From Adiantum capillus-veneris (Eukaryota; Streptophyta; Polypodiopsida; Polypodiales; Pteridaceae): DNA of 64,000 nt. The stretch lies in assembly GCA_014529385.2 (NCBI GenBank), contig CM043963.1, positions 71,501-135,500 of the forward strand, given 5' to 3'. How positions within the stretch are numbered: position 1 is the stretch's first letter; each line of letters starts with the position of its first letter. Of this stretch, positions 34,144-44,939 are shown piece after piece. The notes under the pieces are model-generated. The model was not told the DNA's origin. It saw only the letters and a program-made list of their open reading frames with translations, and made no database searches. The position numbers were made by a program, and so were the translations under genes.

Positions 34144-34815
34144 ATGAAAGGGAAGGCCGAGTCTAGCAAGCAAGTAGCTAAACCGTGGCAGAAGATAGAC
34201 ATCGTGGACTTATCATTAGGTGAGTATGCAAAACCCTATGACTTAGTTCAGGATGTGTTAATGCAGGGCCTTACACCCATAATGAGGAGGCAATGGACAA
34301 AAATGGTAAGTACCAAGAAATCAAGGCCCAGGATAGCTGGGGCTATCTCCGGAAGGGATCTCGACGACATCCTACCAACCATGGACGTTCACATCAAGGG
34401 GCAACGAATCTCAAATGTCTACATAGATGGTGGCGCACAAATATGCGTCATGAGTGAAAAGATGATGCACCATCTAGGTCTAGAGGTAAGTAGGCCGGCA
34501 CCCTGCTGAGCCAAGATGGCAAACAATGTAAGAGTGAAATGCATGGGCATTGTAAATGCGGTCAATGTAAAAGCATTCAATACAGAAGTGGAGGTAGACA
34601 TCTTCGTCATGCCACACAAAGGGGAGGGCTACCCCATCATTCTTCGGAGGCCTTGGCTTATGGCTATGGAAGCTAAACAAGACTAGAGCACTGGGATGAT
34701 TCAATACAGAAGTGGAGGTAGACATCTTCGTCATGCCACACAAAGGGGAGGGCTACCCCATCATTCTTCGGAGGCCTTGGCTTATGGCTATGGAAGCTAA
34801 ACAAGACTAGAGCAC
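34144..34815 (+). pseudogene. pro: E6 protease
   Basis: IKGQRISNVYIDGGAQICVM carries a DGGA in place of the usual DSGA. The downstream half (VDIFVMP, YPIILRRPWLM) follows in another frame within the duplicated segment. Stops follow the active-site piece at 34507. Confidence 0.75.
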
Positions 34816-34823
34816 TGGGATGA
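34576..34823 (+). repeat. Two-copy tandem duplication, period 124 bp, in E6 protease
   Basis: TTCAATACAGAAGTGGAGG starts at 34576 and 34700; the 124-bp units appear identical. Length not divisible by three. Confidence 0.9.
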
Positions 34824-36312
34824 TTCAAATAAAGGATGCTAATGGGAAGTCCATATTCTATGACATGAGGACTAGAAAGCAGCACAACATGATCTTGGAG
34901 GCTCTAGAAGATGAGTCCACCAGTGACTATTCGTCTACCTCAGGAGAAGAGACAACCACCACCGACGGAAGTGACAGTAGCATCGAAGTGATGGGGGTCA
35001 TTCTTAAAGACCCAAATAGATTGACACAATCTGAAACACCCTTGACAAACAAAGAGGGATCTTTAGGTATGCAGTACATGGAGGATGCAGGTAAGTTACA
35101 AAAAATGCTCTCAAATGAGTTAACCAATGAAGAAAGGAAGGAGTATGTCTCCAGGCTAGGTAGCTTCACTACTTTGTTCATTGATGTCTATGATAAGATC
35201 ACAGGAATTACAGTAGTGCAACACCACATAAAACTCAAGGAAGGCAGTAAACCCGTAGTACAAAATCTCATAAGACTTGGAGTAATCCAACAAGAGGAAC
35301 TTCTTAAAGAAGTGAGAAGGAAGTTTGCTACAAGCAGGATTCATCTACCCTATTGAAGACTCAGAATGGGTCTCCCCAGTAGTAGTCACACCAAAAAAAA
35401 AGGTAAGTGGAGAGTCTGTGTGGATTATAAACCTCTCAATGCAGCCATGAAGAGGGATCACTTTACCCTCCCATTCTAGGATGAAATACTCAATGAAGTG
35501 GCAGGTCACAAACGATACACAGTGTGCGATGGCTACTCAGGATACTTCCAGATTAGCAGTGCGGAGGAAGATCAGAAGAAGACAACCTTCATCACACCTT
35601 GGGGATGTTTTTCCTACAGAGTGATGCTGTTTGGCCTCACTAACGGCCCGGCCACATTTCAGCTCTATGTGACTTTTGTTTTCCAACCCTACTTTGGAAC
35701 ATTGATACGGGTTTTCATAGATTATTTTTGCATCTATAGTTCACGAGCCCTTCATTTAAGCAAAGTCACTCTCCTTGGTCATGTAATTTCACCAAAAGGG
35801 ATCTAGGCTGACCCTAGCAAGATTCAAGCCCTGGTATCTTTGTCGTCACCCACCACCGCTAAAAGTAGCTGGTTTCTTTCCTTCAGAAGGTAAGATACTT
35901 AAGCAGGTTCATTCACTTGCTATCTCAAGTGGTCCTTCCCCTACAACAACTCACTCAGAGGGATGTCTTCTCATGGAGTGAAGAGAATGAGCAGCAGTTT
36001 ACTGAGGTAAAGCAAATCCTAGCTAAGCTTCCCACTATTTCACCTCCTAAGTGGGACGAGCCATTTTATGTGAACCCTCATGTGGGAAGTGATACAATCA
36101 GAGCCGTGCTAATGCAAAAAGACCCCAAAACTTCTTTCATGCGTCCTATTTACTTCTCTAGTTGTGTCATGACCCGGTCAGAAAAGGGATTTACCGAAGT
36201 AGAACACATGGTTCTGGCACTAATGTTTGCTACCACAAAGTTTTGCTCCTATCTCCTGCCTAGACCCTTTGTAATCCTGACAATGGAAGAGGTTTTTCCA
36301 TATGTAATGTGA
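34820..36312 (+). pseudogene. pol: E6 reverse transcriptase and first RNase H
   Basis: 34820-35356 is the protease-RT linker and RT start (VVQHHIKLKEGSKPVVQ). 35365-35816 has WVSPVVV, WRVCVDYKPLN, YTVCDGYSGYFQI, FGLTNGPATF and the active box as FIDYFCIYS (second catalytic Asp lost). At about 35758 LHLSK jumps straight to VTLLGHVIS, an apparent in-frame loss of roughly 30 codons. 35917-36312 is the first RNase H (DVFSWSEENEQQF; RPIYFSSCVMTRSEKGFTEV). Confidence 0.8.
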
Positions 36313-36351
36313 CACATGGATGTTTCATCTAGGATCTCAAAGTGGTTGATT

Positions 36352-36415
36352 AGATTACAAGAGTTCGACTACACCATGCAAGTAGATTACAAGAGTTCGA
36401 CTACACCATGCAAGT
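36352..36415 (+). repeat. Two-copy tandem duplication, period 32 bp
   Basis: AGATTACAAGAGTTCGACTA followed by CACCATGCAAGT occurs twice back to back between the two RNase H domains of E6. Confidence 0.9.
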
Positions 36416-36539
36416 AGAAAACTCCACCAGGGCTAGTTTAGCGGGAATTATCACTCATCGCCATAATGAGAAGAAGCTGAAGGTCAACACGGAAGCAAAG
36501 CAAGAAACACCAATGGTAGAAAGTCCTAGGCTAGAAAGA

Positions 36540-36950
36540 GCTCACTCTCTTTTCTTTGATGGAGCATACAAGAGAACAATGGATCAGTCTACAGCAAAGC
36601 AGGCATAGTCATTTTCAATGAGTAGCAAGAAAGAGTGTTCTCCATCGGGTAGTTATTACACTCCCACTCCAACAATGAAGCAGAATATGCAGTCCTAATT
36701 CTTGGGTTGGAAAAATTTATTTCATAAGGAATTCAGCGCCTAAATGTGTTTGGCGATGCTTTGATTTTGATAAGGTAGATAAATGGCACATGGGATTGTA
36801 AGAATCAGGTTTTACTTGGTCAAATACGCCAAGTTAAGGACCTTCTAAAGAACTTTGAAGCAGAGAAGCTATTTCATGTCCCCAGAGTAGAAAATCAGGA
36901 GGCAGATGCTCTAGCCAAAGAAAGAATACAAGACGTTTTTGTAGGAGCAC
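36540..36950 (+). pseudogene. pol: E6 second (archaeal-type) RNase H
   Basis: In successive frames: LFFDGAYKRTMDQS, NNEAEYAVLILGLEKF (catalytic Glu region), LNVFGDALIL (Asp region), FHVPRVENQEADALAKE (last His/Asp region). Several stops interrupt it. Its place after the first RNase H and before integrase defines the Tat lineage. Confidence 0.75.
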
Positions 36951-36988
36951 TCAAACTAAAGCTACTCCTCTTTCAAGGTAGTGATGCT

Positions 36989-37858
36989 ATGCTGGATGTC
37001 ATTAGTTTTTTTGATATAGGAGAATGTCCGGAAGGCTATACCAAAGGCCAGAAACAGTGGATGGTAAGGAAGGCTAGTAGGTACCGCCTTGTCAACGACC
37101 ACTTGTATTGTAAGGGCAAGGATCAAATTCTCAGGCGGGTGCCAACCTCCAATGAGATCACAAAGGTAATTTCAAGTTTCCATGATGGTGTCTACGGCGG
37201 TCATTTTGCTCTAGACATCACCAGTAGAAAGATTCTACAAGCAGGATACTCTTGGCCTAGCTTGAACAGGGATGTACACCATTGGTGTAAAACATGTAAG
37301 GCCTGTCAAGTGGCCAGTGATCGCATCTTAACCTACGAGCCACAAACTCCTATCATCTCATATGGTCCATTTGAGAAATGGGGAATAGATGCAATCGGGC
37401 CTTTACCTAGGGCCCAATCAGGTAAACTTTACATCATAGTGGGTGTAGACTACATGACTCGATGGGTAGAAGAAACATCCACCACCCGCATTACAGCCCA
37501 AGAGGTAGCAAAGTTCATTTTTGAGCATATCTGTTGCCGTTTTGGCACTCCTCTTGAGATAAGATCAGATAGAGGACCAGGATTCAGAGGTGATTTGGTG
37601 GGAGAACTGATGAAGAAGTTAGGCATCACACGCCGACATTCCACACCATACTATCCAAAATGCAATGGTCTGGTAGAGAAGGTAAACGGAATGATTTGCA
37701 AAATCATCACAAAGCATGTGAACAATCACATAGGGGACTGGGATAAACATCTCATGGAAGCTCTTTGGGCCTACAGAACAACATTCCGAACATCACTAGG
37801 TTTCACCCCTTTCCATCTAGTTTATGGGAAGGAGGCAATTCTACCCATTGAGGTATAG
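36989..37858 (+). CDS. int: E6 integrase (289 codons, uninterrupted)
   Basis: The best-kept enzyme in the window. The zinc-binding N-terminus shows the H and C pairs (GGHFALD; WCKTCKACQ). The core shows all three catalytic acidic residues: GIDAIGPLP, IRSDRGPGF, and the Glu in NGLVEKVNG. It ends at a TAG directly after KEAILPIEV, where homologues normally continue (IDSL follows in frame here too). Acts in the particle and nucleus to insert element DNA. The conserved C-terminal GPF-like part lies separately at 38045. Confidence 0.8.
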   Translation: MLDVISFFDIGECPEGYTKGQKQWMVRKASRYRLVNDHLYCKGKDQILRRVPTSNEITKVISSFHDGVYGGHFALDITSRKILQAGYSWPSLNRDVHHWCKTCKACQVASDRILTYEPQTPIISYGPFEKWGIDAIGPLPRAQSGKLYIIVGVDYMTRWVEETSTTRITAQEVAKFIFEHICCRFGTPLEIRSDRGPGFRGDLVGELMKKLGITRRHSTPYYPKCNGLVEKVNGMICKIITKHVNNHIGDWDKHLMEALWAYRTTFRTSLGFTPFHLVYGKEAILPIEV

Positions 37859-38044
37859 ATAGACAGCTTATGAATTTTGGCAAGCCAGATACATCGTCCG
37901 ATTGTAAATCTTCGAAACCACATCTTGGATCTGGAGAGACTCCAACTAGATAGGGAAGAAGCAATCAATCACTATGCAGTGTAGGCAGAACGACGCTGGC
38001 TCACTTTCAATCAAGGGCTTAAAGAAAAGGGACTGGAAAAAGGT

Positions 38045-38320
38045 ATGTTAGTGTTGAGGTACGACAACAGATTTGACACCAGGAAGAACAAGAAGTTTCA
38101 ACCCACATGGGAAGGGCCATCCATCATCAAGAAACACTATGAAAACGGCAGCTATAAGCTGATGGAAGCAGATGGGAGAATTCACAAGACTAGGGTCAAT
38201 GGATGGAGACTGAAAAGGTATTTTCTTAGGTTTGATCCAGAATTCATGCTAGACATGCTAGAAGAGGGAGAAACCTCTAACTCCACAGCTGAAAATGCAG
38301 AGAACGGGCTAGAAGCATGA
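38045..38320 (+). CDS. E6 integrase C-terminal segment
   Basis: KFQPTWEGPSIIKKHYENGS matches the WEGP/F module of Ty3 integrases, followed by a basic strand (WRLKRYF) and an acidic tail. It is separated from the core by stops at 37858-38040. Confidence 0.65.
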   Translation: MLVLRYDNRFDTRKNKKFQPTWEGPSIIKKHYENGSYKLMEADGRIHKTRVNGWRLKRYFLRFDPEFMLDMLEEGETSNSTAENAENGLEA

Positions 38321-38329
38321 ATGCCTCTA

Positions 38330-38346
38330 GCCAAAGGGAGAGGACT
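38330..38346 (+). promoter_or_regulatory. E6 polypurine tract
   Basis: CAAAGGGAGAGGACTAA just before the 3' LTR start. Confidence 0.7.
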
Positions 38347-38348
38347 AA

Positions 38349-38985
38349 TGATGGCCGATTTTTGAAAATCAAAGAAAAAAAAGAAAAAAAACTTATTTTT
38401 CCTCTGCTAGAGCCTTGGCAACACTGTTGGAAGACTCGGCACCGCCTGGTAAACCTCACGACACCTCTACGGGCATGGCATACCCCCCCCCCCCCCCTCT
38501 GGATTGGCCGTCCTTATCACCCTCAAGCCCCCGCTTGTCTATACCCCAGCCTAGCTGGCCGCCCTCGGTTTCAGATACCCCTTCTCTCTTCCCCCATAGT
38601 TTATTCCCCCGGCAAGCATCGGAGGAAATATTTCCCCTCTCTCTCTCTCATTTTCCCTACATACCTCTCTCTAATATCCTCTCTCCCTCTCACCCACATC
38701 CCCCCCTCCCCCCCCTCTGTGGCCACCCTCGGCGGGGCGCAAGCCTTGAGCACTCACCCCGACCCCTCTCTCGTTTTCCCTCTCGCGCTCCCTCTGTGTC
38801 GAGCCGCATGTGAACTCCCGCTCTCTCAAATTCTTATCCTCACACCCACACCTCTCATACTCTTCCCCTCACCCTCCATTCCCCCCCTTGGCCTGCTTAT
38901 ATTCTCCCCCCCCCCTCGCTCGCCTCACCCTCGCCTCGGACTCATCCCCCCCCCCCCCCCCCTGCCCCGTTATCGCCACCTTCTA

Positions 38986-39019
<34 letters not shown>

Positions 39020-39333
39020 ACACCATTGACTTCTTCCCCTCCTCTCATCCTTGAGACACCATGCCCCCCCACGTTGGGCATCCACCATAGAACCCTCTCT
39101 CTCTCCTATCCACGCCACCTCATCTCCTCTTTATCTCTCTTCCGTTTCAGCCCGAAGTTGCAGCGCAAGAAGCCGGGGCCCATGCTCTCCCACACCACAC
39201 ACACACACACCCTCATCCTCTCCCTCACTCACCACCCCCAATCCCCTCTCCCTCTCTCGCGCTCTGTTTCGGCTCCAGCATGCCCGCAATCTCTCTCTCT
39301 CCCTCTCGGCCTGTACAGGTGCGCAGCGTAGGG

Positions 39334-39384
<51 letters not shown>

Positions 39385-40501
39385 CTCTCTTTACACACCA
39401 CATACACACACACACACACACACACATCCCACTCATACACACACACACACCCCATCCCCCCCCACCTCTCATCTTCGCATAGCTGCCGCTAGACGCCAAC
39501 ACAGAAAAAAAATAATAATAATAATAAAAATATATAATATATACATTATATAGATAAACCCCGTTCCCACCGCACGCATGCGCACACAGACAAATACACA
39601 CACACACACTCACGTATGCACACCCACATATACATATATACACACACATCCGCCCACATGCACATACGTACACACACGCATGTACGCACCACGAATACAA
39701 AAGAAAACGAAGAATTCCACGACTACGACGACAACGAAAAAGAAGGAGGACTCAACTTGCGCGCCGCCAACAACAAAAAGAGGAAATGCGTCAAAGGCAT
39801 GCCCCGACCGGCCCTGAAAAGAAGTACGCTCTACACCGACGCAAAGGCAACACGCCATTCACCGGAAACACACAACCACAATGCCATTTTCAGTAATTTA
39901 TAGGGTATTTTCATCATTTCTTCAGTATTCACCCAAGACATTTTAAAATTTACATTTTTCTCTCTCTAGGTGATGGTCACAAAGGCCCACTTAGAGATTC
40001 TCATCTTTTAATAAACCTCCTAAAACAAAGCAAGGGTCAACCACACCGGGCCCATTACTTGCTTTGTCTCCCCGATTAAGATTACCCTAATCACACCGGG
40101 ATTACCATAATCCAAGTAGCCAACACCTATAAATTGGCACTGAGAGGTCACTATCGGGGGGGGGGGAGTTCATGAGAAGTCAGCACTTGATAGAGTGTAG
40201 TGGGAAGAGTTGAAATTATCACCATCACGGGAGGGGGATTGTGTGTGGGTTTGCCTTGGGAATTGCAACATGTGAAGGGAGCCCCGTCCATCTCTCGACT
40301 CCAATGGTCAATGCACACACCTATACACGCTCTTGGTAGAGAGCTTCACAATCATTGAGTCATCTTAGAGAGCGCACCAAGTAGTTTGCACCATCTTTTC
40401 TCCCTACCTCTCTATCTCACCATGGCGTGCCATTTGTAAATACTGCAGAAAGAATTCTCCCTCACACCCCCGAGGGTTTTCATCATTTGAAAATCTCTCT
40501 T

Positions 40502-40532
<31 letters not shown>

Positions 40533-40696
40533 TGGTGTGTAAGTTTGCGGTGTTCATATCATCGTGGTTTGCATCCTAGCCGCTCAAAGCTAGGTGGTTC
40601 CCCCTGTTCTCTTTATTGTGATAGTCTCGAGACGGGCCATTCGGTCCTCGTTGTTTTAGAGGCCGTCGGGGTTCGGGGTTCACTTTGCTCCAGTCA
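38349..40696 (+). mobile_element. E6 3' LTR (2348 bp)
   Basis: Aligns with 29084-31642 throughout. It is about 210 bp shorter, mostly in poly(C), CT and CA tracts. Ends CTCCAGTCA. TATA-like CTATAAAT near 40127. Confidence 0.85.
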
Positions 40697-41435
40697 ATAA
40701 ATTTGAAGCCTTTGAAATGGCTTAGTACGGATAATCCTAGGATCGGAGTTTATTTGTTGGGAGGATAGAAACGTAAAATATCTTCTGTGGACTTTGCATG
40801 CCAAATCAGGACAACTAACGGCCATAAAGATAAGGGATCAATAGACCTACCAACCTACCTGTTTATGGAATTCTATAACAACAACTTTGTTATGATGATT
40901 CCTGAGGAGGTAGAACAAACCAAATACCAAGGGTATTCCATAAGGGATTGGATATTGGGACAAGGACCAGAAACAATTCCAAGAGATGAACACTGTGAGA
41001 GATCATCTGAGAGTAATGTTAAGAAACCAAAAACCACCTCATCACGTAGAAAACCGGGTGACACTAAGGCCAGTCCAGGGCTACATGAGTCACTATTTCT
41101 AACAGACTGGTTTGAAGGACTCGGAACAAGACCAAATGCCACGAAATCGGGAGTTGAACCAAATAGATGCGTCAAACCAGCTGATTTTCAGAAATGGGTC
41201 AGAATACGTTGGATCAGGGGATCCATACGACCACTTAGCAAGCTTTAAGCAAGTGCTAAGAGCAAAGCATATATTCGATTTTTATACTCAATTCAAGGGG
41301 TTTGGAATGACATTAGAAGGAAAAGCATTGACATGGTTCCAAAACATTGCACCAAGGTCAATCATGGAATTAAACACATTAGCTCAAGGATTTGTAGCTG
41401 CTTATTCTAAAACCGGGATCAAACATAATACAGTA
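40697..41435 (+). pseudogene. gag: E4 gag, third fragment, between E6 and E7
   Basis: Open pieces: 40787-41248 and 41112-41435 in another frame. The latter contains GDPYDHLASFKQVLRAKHIF and FKGFGMTLEGKALTWFQ, the same capsid-like block as E1 and E7. The fragment stops at KHNTV exactly where the E7 LTR begins (E7 itself has KHNTVSQIY there). The rest of E4 is not in the window. Confidence 0.75.
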
Positions 41436-42376
41436 TGTTTGGAGGTGATAACAACATACAAGTGCCCACCTAGCCAAGGCGCCCGTTCAGTCAGCCGGCC
41501 AAAGTTTTGATGTGGTCACATTATTTTTCCGATGTTTAATACATCAAACCCTATAAAAGTCTAATGACAATCTCCTATGTCAAGTCTGAGTCAAAGATGT
41601 AATTTTTCCAATGATGTATGTAAAGGTCCATGAGAAGTTGGCCGCCGCCGGCCACTTTAGAAAGCCCTAGGTATATAATACACTAAGGTTAGTGGGAAAG
41701 GAGAGATCATTTTTTTGAAGATAAGGGACTATTGAGTTACGCACAGAGAGCTACCTCTTTGCTCCAACTTGTAATCATCGCTTCTGTGGCTACGGTAATC
41801 CAAATTCAGTTTTGTTTCTTGCATTGTGTTCCTCTTACTCTGCTCTTCCATTCAAGTGTAAGCATTCAAGATTCGGTGAAGGTTTCAGACGCATCCGTTT
41901 AGGCCTTAAATCGCTGTTTTGAGTGTTATATGCGTATTTTATGTTGTTTTGACCCTAGGAGAGGCTTTAGGGACCTATAAACGACCCTTTAGGATCGTTC
42001 GTTTACTGTTTTTGCGTACTGTGGGATGAAAGATCGCATCGTTGTACCTCTGGAGAATGTTGTCACAATGATAGGATATGTTCCTGATAGTCCCCTGTAG
42101 CTTCCCTTCAAGTTTCGTGCGATTCTGATATGATTTGCATGGTGAACGGGCGTGATGACTGTAGAGCTGTGTAGAAGGACATAGGCAGATTACTTGGCTT
42201 CAGTGCGATTGATTTTCTTGTAGAGTTAGTAGTTGCATCTCTTCGAGTTCACTTCATTAGGATTGACACCCTAGTGAGTTTCCATGCCTCATCCGAGTCG
42301 CTTCCCCTATATCGATAATTTTATGTTGATGCTTGAGAGCTATGCTATGGACGTCCGTCGCGGCGACCTGCAAACA
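41436..42376 (+). mobile_element. E7 5' LTR (941 bp)
   Basis: TGTTTGGAGG to CCTGCAAACA, 6-bp terminal inverted repeat. TATA box TATATAAT at 41672. Motif AGATCGCATCGTTGTACCTC at 42031 is 359 bp past it and 345 bp before the LTR end, and matches the leader unit GATCGCGATCGGTGTACCTC. Confidence 0.85.
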
Positions 42377-42400
42377 TTGGCACCACTGCTGGGGAAGGAA
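42377..42400 (+). promoter_or_regulatory. E7 primer-binding site, tRNA-Asp-like
   Basis: TTGGCACCACTGCTGGGGAA, directly after the LTR; several differences from the tRNA-Asp complement. Confidence 0.6.
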
Positions 42401-42924
42401 TCTTAGGTGATGAGTGACCGAGTGTGTATTCAGAGTTTTCTTATTGTTCGAAAAGATAATTTCCATTCCATTTACATTTCAGTGAACATCTAGACAGGGG
42501 TTTAGTGCTTAGTGGAGTCTAGGGTCCGTGGACTGGTTAGATCTACTCTTGAGAGATATAAGGAGTTGTGAATGAGGTTGCTTTAAGCATTTTTTCTCTT
42601 CAAATTTCTTTGTATTGATTGAGTACTGATCCATCATCCATTTTTTATCCTGTTTGTTTTGTTTGATTCAGTTTCTTATGTTCCTTCATTTCTGTACTTA
42701 GGAGTAGGATAAGTAAATCACATTCTAGTCAGATTTGGGGCAAAAGTTAGAGTCAAGAAACCAGAAAACCATAACTTTGGCAAAAAGTCCATAAGACTCT
42801 GAAATTTTGAAAATCTGACCAAACAGAGCTGAAATTGATTCAAATCACAAAGTGGTGGCACCAAACACTGGGAAACACTTGTCAGAGGGAGCATACAAAA
42901 TTTCATCAGATTTGGCCTCTGTAC

Positions 42925-44492
42925 TACGATCACGATCGGTGTACCTCAGTGCCAGAATTGTACAAGATTTGACATGTGCCTTCCTGATAAGATTCTAAAC
43001 AAGTTTGTCTAAAGCAACCACACCCAAAAACATCAAAAATCAAGGAAATCAGGCCACTTGGGTAAAACTAGCCTGACATACCCAGAAACTGTAAAATCTT
43101 GACTTTTGGTGATCCAAATGCAAAAAGACTTGGGGGATAGCCTTAAAACATCAGTGTCTACAAGCATGCCAAATTTGGTCTAATTTGGGCTCCAAACTAC
43201 GATCGCGATCGGTGTACCTAAGTGCCAGATTTTGACCAGATTTCATCTATGGGATCCTCAGGTGTATACAAACATAAAATTCTAAAGGACCTAGGGTCAA
43301 AAACCACAAAAAACAGTTCAAAACCACTGAATACAGATCCGAGTAAAAAACTGCTAAAATGACATAGAAATTGACTTTCAATAGACCAAAACACACCAAA
43401 ACTGAGAAGAAAGCGTACAGAGGGATAGCCAGTACACAAGACAATCCCAAATAGCTTTCATTTCCCAAAATAAACACCAAAATCAGATCAAACTGACAGA
43501 TTCTAGAAAACAGGCACTTCAGACCAAGAAACTGCAAATTCTTGACTTTTTTGAGTCCAAATACAAAAGTGTCTGGCAGGTAGTGTTATAATAGCCTAGT
43601 GAACAAGTTGGTGAAGTTTCATCCAATTTGGGCTCAGAACTACGATCGCGATCGGTGTACCTCAGTGCCAGATTTTGACTAGACTTTACCCACACACACA
43701 CCTAGGTTATATAAGATACCAAGAGTTTTAAAAATTAAACAAAAATCACAAAAATAGCCAAAAACAACAGACAGTCAGGAAACCACTGCAGCAGACCAAG
43801 ATCTGGTGAAAACATGACTTTTTTCTTGTCCAAATTTACAAAGATTTGGGAGTAGACTGTACACATCATTGTCTACCATATCCACAAGTTTCATCCAATT
43901 TGGGCTCAAAAGTACGATCGCGATCGGTGTACCATACTGACATTTTGAGTTGAAAATTTGTGAGTAGGTAGCTGATAACTAGACAAACAACTTTCTCAAA
44001 AGAACCAGGGTCAAAAAACCAAAAGACAGTTGTCAAATAGGGCAAACACTGATCACTGATCCTTCAGACCAAAATTTTGAGAAAATTCAAGTTTTTGTGA
44101 TCCAAATGTAAAGTGGGTTTGGGAATAGACTAATCATACCCATGTCTATCAACTCCTAAAATTTCATGCAAAAAGGAGCTGGAACTATGATCGCGATCGG
44201 TGTACCCCAGTGACATTTTGGATTGAAATTTCTTGAGTAGGTAGCTGACATCTAGTGCAACATATTTTCCAAAAGAAGCGAGGTCAAAAAAGCAAAAGAA
44301 AGTGGTCAAAGTTCCCATTTACACAATCAAGCCAATAACCGCAGAACCACTTGGGATTTGGGTTTTCATTGGTCAAAACATCTCCAAATTCAAAAATACA
44401 AAGACACTTGGTATCAAGACATCAAGGGCTAGGTATTGTGCAAAAATCTTCCAAGCTTGTGACATGGGGTCAACGATCGCAATCGGTGTACC
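42925..44492 (+). repeat. E7 leader: six copies of a GATCGCGATC palindrome
   Basis: Unit TACGATCGCGATCGG then TGTACC. Copies: 42925-42945, 43198-43218, 43641-43661, 43913-43933, 44186-44206, 44472-44492. Four spacings are 272-286 bp and one is 443 bp. The core CGATCGCGATCG is a 12-bp perfect palindrome in three copies. A loosely conserved context precedes each (AATTTGGGCTC.AA) and follows most (AGTGCCAGATTTTGA). No gene is seen in the leader 42400-44939. Confidence 0.9.
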
Positions 44493-44939
44493 TCTACATA
44501 GTGGGGGTATCTGACTTCATAAGTTTGTAGACCTACTTGAGTACATCCCAAATCTCAAGTTTGAGTGAAAAATACCCTCTGGAAGCCAAGATACAAGCCA
44601 AAGTTCTTGTGTTCTGGTCCTGAGACTGTTTTGAGTGCTGTTTCAAGAGCAACTCACCAAAAGTGCTCTAACTTTTGATAGACAACTCCAAATTGAGTCA
44701 GGTATAGCTAGGAAGAAAGCTTGCGGGAAATAGTAGCTAAATTTGGTTTTAGAGCTGAATTTTTCTAGGTTTCCTAATTCCAAACTTTTAGGATACCCCA
44801 AAACCACTGTCCAGAGACCAGAAAAGTCACAAATTCCTGACTTTTTAGAGACTTGACCAGGGGCAAAAAGGGATTGTGTGCACTAAGCCAAGGTGTTCTT
44901 ATCAAGGACCATCTTGAGAGTATTGAGTTAGGCTTAATC

